This document shows, piece by piece, positions 45,091-53,963 of a stretch of 64,000 nucleotides of DNA. The stretch comes from UBA6163 sp031411655. GTDB taxonomy: Bacteria > Planctomycetota > Planctomycetia > Pirellulales > Pirellulaceae. The notes below the pieces were generated by a model. It was not told the DNA's origin and made no database searches. It saw nothing but the letters and a program-made list of their open reading frames with translations. Location of the stretch: contig JANOBM010000175.1 of the NCBI GenBank assembly GCA_031411655.1, forward strand, positions 12,406-76,405, given 5' to 3'. Every line of letters begins with the position of its first letter. Position 1 is the stretch's first letter. The position numbers and the translations under genes were made by a program.

Positions 45091-47484
45091 ATGACACGTA
45101 TCAATACCAACGTTCCTTCACTTGTTGCACAAAACCGCTTGCAGTCCAGTAACAAAGACTTGCAGACAGCACTTACCCGTCTAAGCACCGGCCTTCGAAT
45201 CAATAGTGGATCAGACGACCCTGCAGGTTTGATCGCTAGCGAAGCATTGCGAAGTGAAATCACTAGTATCAACAAGTCGATCACTAACACCCGTCGAGCC
45301 AGCCAAATTATCAGCACTGCTGACAGCGCGCTGGGCCAGGTAAGCAGCCTGTTGAATGATGTCCGTGGGTTGGTTGTCGAAGCTGCTAACAAGGGTGCTC
45401 TTAGCCCAGACGAAATCGCCGCTAATCAGTTGCAGGTGGATAGCTCGCTCGAAGCGATCAACCGAATCGCTCAAACCACTACGTTCCAAGGCCGTAAACT
45501 TCTGGACGGATCGTTGGACTTCATCACTGCCAATGGAAGCGGTTCTTCGAACATCAAGAATCTGAAAATTGACCAAGCCAACCTTGGTGCGACGGGAAGT
45601 GTTGGTGTAACGATCAACGTTTCAGCCGCAGCAACCCAAGCCGCCGTTGACGTGTCAGGCTTTACCGCCGCCGTTACAGGAGTTTCGGCAACCGGGTCGC
45701 TTACGATCGGCGCCAACGTTACAGGTGTCGCTGCATCGCGAACCCTCACCATCGCTCCGTCGACTCCTGCCGTCGCAGCGTCAGGTGACATCACTGTCGG
45801 TGCGGACACGATCAACGTGACTGCGGACACTGCTGGCGCCGCCGGAAACGTCGCGATTACGTTTGTCGATGGTGGTGCATCGTCAGCAACTACCGCTGCG
45901 ATCGGTACGGGCGGCGCACTCGAAATCACCTACGACTTTGCCGCTGCAACCTCGTCAGCCGATATCCAAGACGCGATCAACAATGCTGCCATCGGCTTTA
46001 CCGCAACAGGCGCTGGCTCCGCTTCGTCCACCGGAGGTACCGGACTGACCGATAGTGCGTTGACCAACGGTGCTGACCTAGTTGCTGCCACTTCCATTAC
46101 GATTACTGCCGATGCGACCGGCGCTGCTGGCAACGTCGCCGTCACGTTCATCGATGGTGGTGCTTCATCTGCAACCACTGCTGCGATCAACGGTACGACC
46201 GGGGCAATCGAAGTCACCTACGACGTTTCTGCCGCAACCGCTGCCACGGCCATCCGGTCGGCCATCGACGGATTGACAGGATACAGTGCTTCGATATCCG
46301 GCAGCGGATCAACAACCGGTGGTACTGCCGTTGCCAATAGCACTCTTCAGAATGGCGTAACGGCATCGACAGCTAATACCATCTCGATTACCTCGCCTGC
46401 CGCGGGTGGAGCGGACAACGTCGCCGTCAATTTCATCGACGGCGGTGCTTCATCAGCGACCAGTGCAGCGATCAACTCTACGACTGGCGCGATCGAAATC
46501 ACCTACGATTTCGCTGCCGCGACGACCGCGTCGAGCATTCAGTCGGCAATCAATACGCTGACCGGATACACGGCAACGGGCGCTAGCAGCGGAACGACGG
46601 TAGCAAACACCGGTGCGACTGGTACGACACTGACATCGGGTGTCGGTGCCGAAGTCGGTGGCACGAAGGCTGACGTGGTATTCGAACTGGCAGGCAAGAA
46701 CGGCTCGGAAGTGTTCAACGTTTCTGCCGGCACTTCGATCGATCAAGTGATTGCGCAAATCAACTTGGTGTCCGACGCGACCGGCGTTACCGCCGCAGCA
46801 AACGGCACCACACTTGAACTTCGCAGCTCAGCATACGGTAAGGAAGCAGTTGTCGACCTGCGAATTCTTTCGCAGGCCACCGGCGGAAACTTTGGTACCG
46901 GCGGTCGTGATACCGGCGACGACATCGTCGCAACGGTTAATGGTCGCAGTGCGAACGGCAGTGGAAACCAGCTTTCGATCAATACAGCGACGCTGGACTT
47001 GACCGCTGACCTTGGCGCCGGATTTACGGGCGATGCATCCTTCACGATCAGCGGTGGTGGTGCGTTGTTTCAGTTGGGACCAGACGTCGTTAGCAACCAG
47101 CAAGCTCGTGTCGGTATCGGCAGCGTGAACTCAGCACGATTGGGTGGCGTCGCTGGAAAGCTGTTCCAACTCGGGTCTGGTGAATCGGCTTCGCTTAGCG
47201 CGGACCCAACCTTGGCGGCTCAAATCGTGACCGAAGCAATCGATCAGGTGACCAGCCTACGTGGTCGTCTTGGTGCGTTCCAGGCGACGACACTGGAAAG
47301 CAACTTAGAATCGTTGAACGACACGGTTGCTAACCTCCAAGAAGCAGAAAGCTCGATCCGCGATGCTGACTTCGCGAAAGAATCGGCCAACTTGACACGT
47401 GCACAAATCCTTGTGCAGTCAGGTACGAACGTGTTGTCCTTGGCCAACCAAAACCCACAGAACGTCTTGTCGCTTCTCCGATAA
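45091..47484 (+). CDS. fliC: Large flagellin
   Basis: Flagellin is the filament subunit. The N-terminal D0/D1 region (MTRINTNVPSLVAQNRLQSSNKDLQTALTRLSTGLRINS-type) and the C-terminal partner (ending ANQNPQNVLSLLR) are standard, but the central part is expanded to give 797 residues. It includes three tandem ~95-residue repeats starting near residues 245, 341 and 435, each with a VDGGASSATTAAI-like strand and an ITYDFAAAT segment, then a flagellin-IN-like module near 540-600. The ATG at 45091 follows the leader hairpin. A strong intrinsic terminator comes after the gene. Confidence 0.96.
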   Translation: MTRINTNVPSLVAQNRLQSSNKDLQTALTRLSTGLRINSGSDDPAGLIASEALRSEITSINKSITNTRRASQIISTADSALGQVSSLLNDVRGLVVEAANKGALSPDEIAANQLQVDSSLEAINRIAQTTTFQGRKLLDGSLDFITANGSGSSNIKNLKIDQANLGATGSVGVTINVSAAATQAAVDVSGFTAAVTGVSATGSLTIGANVTGVAASRTLTIAPSTPAVAASGDITVGADTINVTADTAGAAGNVAITFVDGGASSATTAAIGTGGALEITYDFAAATSSADIQDAINNAAIGFTATGAGSASSTGGTGLTDSALTNGADLVAATSITITADATGAAGNVAVTFIDGGASSATTAAINGTTGAIEVTYDVSAATAATAIRSAIDGLTGYSASISGSGSTTGGTAVANSTLQNGVTASTANTISITSPAAGGADNVAVNFIDGGASSATSAAINSTTGAIEITYDFAAATTASSIQSAINTLTGYTATGASSGTTVANTGATGTTLTSGVGAEVGGTKADVVFELAGKNGSEVFNVSAGTSIDQVIAQINLVSDATGVTAAANGTTLELRSSAYGKEAVVDLRILSQATGGNFGTGGRDTGDDIVATVNGRSANGSGNQLSINTATLDLTADLGAGFTGDASFTISGGGALFQLGPDVVSNQQARVGIGSVNSARLGGVAGKLFQLGSGESASLSADPTLAAQIVTEAIDQVTSLRGRLGAFQATTLESNLESLNDTVANLQEAESSIRDADFAKESANLTRAQILVQSGTNVLSLANQNPQNVLSLLR

Positions 47485-47590
47485 GCCGATTCTTGAACGT
47501 TGATCGCCTCGGGCTTTGGCCTAGGTATTGACGCTGACATCCCCATCCGGTGTTTTGTCCTAAAACGCAAGCACCGGTTCAATATACAGC

Positions 47591-47626
47591 GGCGGCTGGG
47601 AAAACTTTTTCCTAGTCGCCGTTTTT
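47591..47626 (+). terminator. Intrinsic terminator after flagellin
   Basis: GGCGGCTGGGAAAA (47591-47604) pairs with TTTTCCTAGTCGCC (47607-47620), with two G-U wobbles, around a two-base loop, and GTTTTT follows. It lies about 105 bases after the flagellin stop and before fliD, consistent with flagellin being made from its own abundant transcript. Confidence 0.85.
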
Positions 47627-47734
47627 ACTTGCCGAACAATCTCAACCGGACGGCCCCCGCATGCCGATCCTACCCAAGAGATAGAAGCCGCGTTAGCGAC
47701 AGTCTCCCCCCTTCCATCCATTGAGGGCCACTTC

Positions 47735-50137
47735 ATGGGCCGTCTCCAAACTTCCATCGGCCTAGTCACTGGAACCGACATTGTCGGTACCGTCGACAAG
47801 TTGATCGCAATCAGCGCTCGACCGCGTGATCGTTTGGTTGCCAGGACAGGGGACCTCAATAAACAACAAGTTGCGATCGCCGAATTGACCGCGCTTGTCA
47901 TTGGTGTTCAGTTTTCCGGTAACAAGCTCAATGCCGCGTCTCAATACGAAGCGCGAAAGGCAACCAGTAGCAACGAGGCCGCGTTGACCGCGTCTGCGAC
48001 CGCAACAGCCGAGTTGGGCGATGTTCGTGCACGCACCACCCAACTCGCTGCCACGCATGTCGTTCAATCCAAGACACTGACCTCGGACCCTGCTGCTGAT
48101 TTAGGTTTTGTCGGTACGATTCGAGTCCGCGCGGGGGGATCAATCCAAAGTAGTGTTTCACTTGATGCACTGAATCAAGGTGAGGGCGTCACCAAAGGCT
48201 CGATCCGAATCACCGACCGCGCGGGAAATACCGAAGACATCGACCTATCGAAAGCAAGCACCATTGATGACGTCATCAATGCGATCAATAGCGCTTCAAA
48301 GGCGAAAGTCACCGCGACAACGGTTGGTGACTCCATTCGATTGACCGATGTCAGTGGCTCGACCGCTGGAAACTTGCAGGTGGGTGAAGTCAACGGTGGC
48401 GAGACCGCCGCCGATCTCGGAATTCGCGGGCTAAACGTCGCCGCATCGGTCGCAACGGGACAAGATATCTATGGAAACATCACCGACACGGCACCTACGG
48501 GATTGCAAGGCGTCCCACTTTCCTCGCTCGGCGGCGGAAATGGGCTTGGGGCTTTGACGTCGATCAACGTGACGACGACGAATGGCCAAACTTCCACCAT
48601 CGATCTTTCCACCGCGACCACGACTCACGATGTCATTCGGTTGATCAATGAAAGCGGCTTACAAGTCGAAGCCAAGCTGAATGATTCCGGAACCGGGTTC
48701 CGAGTTCGAGACCTGTCCGGCGGCTCAACCAATGCGTTTTCGATCTCCTCAACCGATGCAACGGCCACTCGCCTAAAACTCGATGGCGCGTCGTCGGGTC
48801 GCGTAATCAATGGCGGCGACTTACTAAAGCAGTTGGTTACATCATCCACGAAGCTTTCATCCCTCCGCCAAGGCCGCGGAATCGATGAAGGCACAATCGT
48901 TCTCAAAGATTCCAATGGACAAACTGCCACCATCGACCTAACCGATGCACCTACAGCAACGGTTGGCGATTTGATCACTCGCATCAATGCAACGAGCCTC
49001 TCGATTACCGCAGCGATCAACGCCTCCGGCGACGGTATCGTGATCGATGATAACGGCGGAGGCACGACTCGAACAAGCGTTACCGATACCAGCGACGACA
49101 CTACCGCGGCAGACCTAGGCCTTAAAACGGCTTCAGTCGACACCGCCGTCGGAAATGGTACTGTGCAACGAATCGATGCCGCGCAGTCCGACTTAATCAC
49201 GGTTTCAGCAACAGACAGCCTGCAAGATATCGTTTCGAGAATCAATGAGAAGTCGAAGTTCTCTACCGCGACAATCGTTACCGATAATGACGGCAAACGA
49301 AGCATCGCATTTCGCAGTGCACGCGGAGGTGACGACGGTCGATTGGCCATTTCAACCAATGGCTTTGATCTTGGGCTCAGGACGACCGCAGTCGGCACCG
49401 ATGCGAAGATTGAAATTCAAGGGACCGATGGTGCAACACGGCTTCTACGATCTTCCGATGGAGTTTTCACCGATGTCAATCCAGGGCTTTCGATAACCGC
49501 CAAGGCCGTTACCGAAGACTTCGTAAACATCGGTATCGCTCGCGATACAACGACTGTGGTGGGTAACGTCAAAGCCTTCGTCGCCCAGTACAACAAGTTG
49601 GTCGACAAGCTATCTGCGTTGACCTTCTTCAGCTCGGACTCGAACGAAGTGGGCCTGCTGTTCGGAAGTAGCGAGGCATTGCGAATCGAAACCAGCTTCT
49701 CTCGCTTGCTCTCGGGATCGCTTGTTGGCGCGGGGAGCATCCGAGGCATCGCGGAACTTGGGTTGACGTTCGATGACAAAGGCAAGCTTGAGCTAAGCGA
49801 GACAAAACTCACAAATAAGCTGGCTTCGAATAGCGATGCGGTCGCCGAATTCTTGACAAAAGAAAACACTGGCTTGGTGGCAAAGTTAAGCGATGTTTCT
49901 GATCGTATCGCCGGTGCAAAGAATAGCTTGCTGATCAATCGAACCGAAGCGCTCGGGGCACGTATCCAGAAAAACAATCTGCAGGCTGAGTCTCTTAAAG
50001 GTCGATTGGACAAGGAACGCGAACGATTGCTCAGTAAATACTACGCGGCGGAGCAAGCGATTTCTAATCTGCAAAGCAACCAAAGCGCAATCTCGCGAAT
50101 TCAATTTATTGGCAATTACACCAACTCTTCGAATTAG
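47735..50137 (+). CDS. fliD: Flagellar filament cap protein FliD
   Basis: FliD forms the filament cap that folds flagellin at the tip. The start (SIGLVTGTDIVGTVDKLIAISARPRDRLV) and the C-terminal coiled coil (about 680-790, KLSDVSDRIAGAKNSLLINRTEALGARIQ) match FliD. The central part (about 145-470) contains modules that open LNQGEGVTKG (145), LGGGNGLGAL (265) and LRQGRGIDEG (375) and resemble those in FlgL. At 800 residues it is nearly twice the length of enterobacterial FliD. fliS follows after 35 bases. Confidence 0.94.
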   Translation: MGRLQTSIGLVTGTDIVGTVDKLIAISARPRDRLVARTGDLNKQQVAIAELTALVIGVQFSGNKLNAASQYEARKATSSNEAALTASATATAELGDVRARTTQLAATHVVQSKTLTSDPAADLGFVGTIRVRAGGSIQSSVSLDALNQGEGVTKGSIRITDRAGNTEDIDLSKASTIDDVINAINSASKAKVTATTVGDSIRLTDVSGSTAGNLQVGEVNGGETAADLGIRGLNVAASVATGQDIYGNITDTAPTGLQGVPLSSLGGGNGLGALTSINVTTTNGQTSTIDLSTATTTHDVIRLINESGLQVEAKLNDSGTGFRVRDLSGGSTNAFSISSTDATATRLKLDGASSGRVINGGDLLKQLVTSSTKLSSLRQGRGIDEGTIVLKDSNGQTATIDLTDAPTATVGDLITRINATSLSITAAINASGDGIVIDDNGGGTTRTSVTDTSDDTTAADLGLKTASVDTAVGNGTVQRIDAAQSDLITVSATDSLQDIVSRINEKSKFSTATIVTDNDGKRSIAFRSARGGDDGRLAISTNGFDLGLRTTAVGTDAKIEIQGTDGATRLLRSSDGVFTDVNPGLSITAKAVTEDFVNIGIARDTTTVVGNVKAFVAQYNKLVDKLSALTFFSSDSNEVGLLFGSSEALRIETSFSRLLSGSLVGAGSIRGIAELGLTFDDKGKLELSETKLTNKLASNSDAVAEFLTKENTGLVAKLSDVSDRIAGAKNSLLINRTEALGARIQKNNLQAESLKGRLDKERERLLSKYYAAEQAISNLQSNQSAISRIQFIGNYTNSSN

Positions 50138-50172
50138 CGACCGCAACCGAACGACAAGGGAATGATCTCAAA

Positions 50173-50637
50173 ATGCTCTCGTATCAAGCGTACCCCTCAA
50201 ACGATGATTCAAGTGCATTCCGATACCTTGAATCTGCCGTCCGCACCGCACCACCAGCGAAGCTGCGTTTGATGTTGATAGAACGCGCTGTGGGTCTGTG
50301 CCAAGCGATTGCGCATCGTTGGCGGGCGGCTAAGCCCGATGTCGGCTGTGATGAACAGACGCTGCTCCTTCGCGATATTATGACCGAACTGCTTTCTGGT
50401 GTTGGAAAAAGCGACTTGCCTGTCGCGATCCAAGTATCGGACCTCTACGTGTTTCTTAGCAAACATCTTACCTCAGCCGAGCTGATGTGCGATGTCACCA
50501 TGATCGACGAGATTCAGACCGTCCTCGAGACGGAAGCAGAAACATGGCGCATCGTGTGTGCAACAGCCACGAAAAGCCCTGCAACCGAACGCCTACGCAC
50601 GGAATCTCCCCGAGCCACGTTGAATCTGAATGGCTAG
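50173..50637 (+). CDS. fliS: Flagellin export chaperone FliS
   Basis: The 154-residue protein resembles FliS: an N-terminal YLESAVRTAPPAKLRLMLIERAVGLCQAI helix where the family has a TASPxxLVLMLYDG-type sequence, then a helical bundle with LLRDIMTELLSGV and ALQVSDLYVFL-like segments. FliS keeps cytoplasmic flagellin unfolded for export. Sequence identity to well-known FliS is modest, so its position directly after fliD is important support. Confidence 0.85.
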   Translation: MLSYQAYPSNDDSSAFRYLESAVRTAPPAKLRLMLIERAVGLCQAIAHRWRAAKPDVGCDEQTLLLRDIMTELLSGVGKSDLPVAIQVSDLYVFLSKHLTSAELMCDVTMIDEIQTVLETEAETWRIVCATATKSPATERLRTESPRATLNLNG

Positions 50638-50903
50638 TGGGAAGTCGAGTACCGTCCGTGAGTGCTGCGTAGTCAAACGGTAAAATCACGGCCAACTCTT
50701 GCGAAAAATGGCGTTAATGCGGTGGGTTGCTGACCTCCTCGGGCACTGGCGACCTGCGCGAAATCTTTTAAGCGTATTTGGCATTGCCCTTCGTTACACG
50801 GTGCCGGGTTCCAGTTAGACTTTGTATCCCGCTGATTCATCGTTCTCGCCTGATTCACGGCTTTCGCACGCCCCTATCGATCAATCCAATCGCTTGAGCC
50901 AAC

Positions 50904-52409
50904 ATGAGTAGTTCGTCTTCCCACTCCGAAGGCTTCACGTTCGTTAAATGGACCGTTTGCGTCATCGCAGCAATCGGTTTCGCATTCGATATTTACGAAC
51001 TGCTGATGTTACCTTTGATCATCAAGCCAGCGCTCGCATCATTGAGCGCAGCGGAGGTCGATGCGATGGTCCTGAGTGGGATGTCGCGCCCTGAAGCCAT
51101 TTCCACTTGGTTGCCGGGAGGCGTCAATTATGTCCGCTGGGCTCGATTGCTCTTCTTTGCCCCCGCAGTTGCCGGCGGTATCTTTGGCCTGCTCGGTGGC
51201 TGGTTAACGGATAAACTCGGTCGTCGTCGCGTACTTACATTCAGCATCTTGCTTTACGCCTTTGGAGCCTTCGCGGCAGGCTTTTCGACCAGTCTTTATC
51301 ATCTATTGTTTTTCCGATGCTGTGTTTTTGTCGGAGTATGCGTTGAGTTCGTCGCTGCGGTGGCATGGTTAGCCGAGTTGTTTCCTAATCATGACCAGCG
51401 AGAAAAGGTGCTCGGCTGGACACAAGCTTTTTCATCGTTCGGCGGATTGATGGTTGCGGGCATGAATATTCTTGCTGTCAAGATCGCGATGAGCCTTCCC
51501 GAGATCGCTGGTGGACACGAAGCCTGGCGATACACACTTATCTCTGGTGTTATCCCTGCGCTGCCATTGATTTTGATTCGCCCTTTCCTACCTGAATCAC
51601 CGGAATGGCAAAGGAAAAAAGAAGCCGGCACCTTGCGGCGACCGTCCATTTCGGAGTTGTTCAGTCCCGCGCTTCGCAAGACAACAATCGTTACGACCCT
51701 GGTCTTCGCTGCTAGCTACGGAATTGCGTTTGGTGCAATTCAGCAGTTGCCTCAAATACTAGGCGCGGCCGCTCTTGGAACGCCTAAAGAGTCTGGGCAC
51801 GTTCAAGTGATTGCCGCGGCGAAGCTAAAGGCGGGCGAGCCAGCCGGCAAAAATAAAGAAACTGGTAAACCTGAGTACACGCCCGACCAAAAGAAAATGG
51901 CCGGCAATGCAAGCGATGCGACGGTGGCAGGCGTCACTCTCTGGCAAGAGCTTGGCGGCTTGCTCGGACGAGCGTTGCTCGCCGTGCTGGCGGTCAAAAT
52001 CCTCAGCCGCAGAACTCTGCTGAGAGTATTCCAGATCCCGGCAATGATTTTCATCCCAATCCTTTTTTACTGGATTGGGCAAAACCTGCAGACCGATTCG
52101 CTATCCATGATAAAGGTAGGAATCTTCGTGGCGGGAGTACTTACCGTTGCACAGTTTAGCTTCTGGGGAAACTACATTCCGCTCGTCTTCCCAGTCCACC
52201 TTCGTGGAACGGGCGAAAGCTTTGCGGCTAACATCGGCGGCCGCGTTCTTGGAACGGCGGCTGCATTTTTGACGATCACATTCGCGTCGGGAGCGGGGCC
52301 GGCAAAAATGGCGATCGTCGGAGCGTGTGTCGCCGGTGGATACGCACTACTGGGAGTACTGCTTACAACGATGCTCCCCGAACCGGGGCAACAAGATCAC
52401 GACGAGTGA
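50904..52409 (+). CDS. MFS transporter
   Basis: The 501-residue protein has about twelve predicted membrane helices. The signature loop between helices 2 and 3 reads GGWLTDKLGRRRVL, and a second MFS loop is present near residue 150 (WLAELFPNHDQREKVLG). A long polar loop (about residues 295-345) separates the halves; one GTPKESGHVQVIAAAK segment lies there. The substrate cannot be inferred. It converges with the M24 peptidase gene, whose stop is adjacent. Confidence 0.88.
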   Translation: MSSSSSHSEGFTFVKWTVCVIAAIGFAFDIYELLMLPLIIKPALASLSAAEVDAMVLSGMSRPEAISTWLPGGVNYVRWARLLFFAPAVAGGIFGLLGGWLTDKLGRRRVLTFSILLYAFGAFAAGFSTSLYHLLFFRCCVFVGVCVEFVAAVAWLAELFPNHDQREKVLGWTQAFSSFGGLMVAGMNILAVKIAMSLPEIAGGHEAWRYTLISGVIPALPLILIRPFLPESPEWQRKKEAGTLRRPSISELFSPALRKTTIVTTLVFAASYGIAFGAIQQLPQILGAAALGTPKESGHVQVIAAAKLKAGEPAGKNKETGKPEYTPDQKKMAGNASDATVAGVTLWQELGGLLGRALLAVLAVKILSRRTLLRVFQIPAMIFIPILFYWIGQNLQTDSLSMIKVGIFVAGVLTVAQFSFWGNYIPLVFPVHLRGTGESFAANIGGRVLGTAAAFLTITFASGAGPAKMAIVGACVAGGYALLGVLLTTMLPEPGQQDHDE

Positions 52410-53546
52410 TCATGTTCGCCAGTCTAAACCTTCGTGTAGTCGATTAAGACTACGTGCGGCACCCGGTGTGACGACAAGCATGTCTTCAACTCGGACTCCG
52501 CCGAAATTGCGGCCGTATAAACCGGGCTCAACGGTGAAAACTTCCCGCTCAAGTAGAATGCCACCGCCGTCATCAAGCAGGATTGGCTCGTGGATATCAA
52601 GCCCGATGCCATGTCCGGTTCCATGCTGAATCGAGGGTTCGTCAGTCGTAGTCCCTCGCGATAGTGGATAGCCCTTGGCGACAAGAACATCGATCGCAGC
52701 CCGATGGACGGACTCGGCGGTCTGCCCGGCTACAAGCTTGCTAATCGCGGCAGCCTTCGCGGCACAGACCGCTTCGTGCATCTTGATGACCTCATCGCAC
52801 GGACTGGAGTGCACGACGGTTCTTGTGCAGTCGCCCCAGTAGCGCGATGCTTCATCACGAGGAAACAGATCAACGACGACGGGCTGTTCCGTCATGAGGG
52901 GCCCGTCGCCGGTATGATGACAATCGGCAACCTGCGGTTTCGTCGCAATGATCGCGCCGTGAGCCATCGAGAAACCTCGCTGTAAGAAGGCCTCTGCAGC
53001 GATCACCCGTACGCGGTCACTAGTCAACGGTGCGCCATTGTCGTGCAAAACACCATCTGCGTTTGCACGACTGCGCGCGATCATTCCACAAATCTGCTCC
53101 ATCACCGACTCCGTAACGCTTTGTGCTTTCGCCAACGCCTCGATCTCCTCGTCGGATTTCGTCCTTCGATCCAACACTCCGAGATTCGCGTCATAAATGA
53201 CGCGGATACCCGCAGCGATCAAGTGATGCATATAAATCATCGGAAAGCCACGGTCGACGTTAGCGATGGTAACGCCATGTGACACCAGCGCAGCAGCCAA
53301 TGCTTGGGATGTCGCCGTTTCCCGGTCGGCGTCAAAGCCTCCTTCCGGAGCAAAGTCGGGGGGCGAAACGACCTGGTCCGCTTGTGCAACATGGGCCACT
53401 CGCTCTCGCTCAATGTCTCGGACGAGTGCGACCCGGCGGTCACCGACCTGGAACCATGCTGCTGGATCGCCCAACGCGACTCTCAAACGCCGGTACAACG
53501 ACGGGCTCTTGTCGGCAATTCCCGCGAAAACTGTTGCTTCAGCCAT
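52410..53546 (-). CDS. M24-family peptidase (Xaa-Pro aminopeptidase/prolidase type)
   Basis: The 378-residue protein has a creatinase-like N-domain and a C-terminal pita-bread domain. Its metal ligands are in order: Asp in VVDLFPRDE, Asp in GDCTRTV, His in GTGHGIGLDIHE, Glu in FTVEPGLY and Glu in GVRVEDM. These are the five ligands of dinuclear aminopeptidase P/prolidase enzymes that cleave next to proline. The ATG at 53546 was chosen over an in-frame start at 53594. Substrate specificity is not clear. Confidence 0.9.
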   Translation of the reverse strand: MAEATVFAGIADKSPSLYRRLRVALGDPAAWFQVGDRRVALVRDIERERVAHVAQADQVVSPPDFAPEGGFDADRETATSQALAAALVSHGVTIANVDRGFPMIYMHHLIAAGIRVIYDANLGVLDRRTKSDEEIEALAKAQSVTESVMEQICGMIARSRANADGVLHDNGAPLTSDRVRVIAAEAFLQRGFSMAHGAIIATKPQVADCHHTGDGPLMTEQPVVVDLFPRDEASRYWGDCTRTVVHSSPCDEVIKMHEAVCAAKAAAISKLVAGQTAESVHRAAIDVLVAKGYPLSRGTTTDEPSIQHGTGHGIGLDIHEPILLDDGGGILLEREVFTVEPGLYGRNFGGVRVEDMLVVTPGAARSLNRLHEGLDWRT

Positions 53547-53657
53547 TCGTACAACTCTCCCTCTAAAGACCAGAATTAACCTAAGAAAACACAAATACCA
53601 GGCACCCTATTGAAAGCCCATTCACAAAACTCAGCGGCGTGTTCAATCTCAAGGCCG

Positions 53658-53906
53658 CTACATCTGTCGTTCCACACTGATTACGCGAGTTCTCGATACG
53701 ACTGTGAGCCCATCGAGCACATTATCCAATAGAAGGAACACAAGGAATACTTGGAGGGCGAGACACAAAGACGCGACCACAATCATTAACACCCAAACCG
53801 GGACGAACCGCAAAGCGTTCACGCGGCCAGTGCTGTCACCGCCAGAAATATTGAGGTGGAGACGATCGAGCCATATTCGCGCCAGCAGTTCCCATGAAGA
53901 TAACAA
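53658..53906 (-). CDS. Possible small membrane protein
   Basis: An 82-codon frame with a TTG start encodes a soluble N-terminus, one strong membrane helix (VLMIVVASLCLALQVFLVFLLL) and a short tail. It lies between the M24 peptidase and HrpB genes. Weak start and lack of a ribosome-binding site leave real doubt; it may be chance. Confidence 0.35.
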   Translation of the reverse strand: MLSSWELLARIWLDRLHLNISGGDSTGRVNALRFVPVWVLMIVVASLCLALQVFLVFLLLDNVLDGLTVVSRTRVISVERQM

Positions 53907-53963
53907 GAACCTAGCGCGGCGCGCGTTCAGTGGCCCATCCTATAAAACGTTTACTGCAATTGC

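Noticed and set aside
48625..49398. Minus-strand open frame of 257 codons inside fliD
   Set aside because: It mirrors the repetitive Thr/Asp/Ala codons of fliD and has low-complexity composition typical of a shadow frame.
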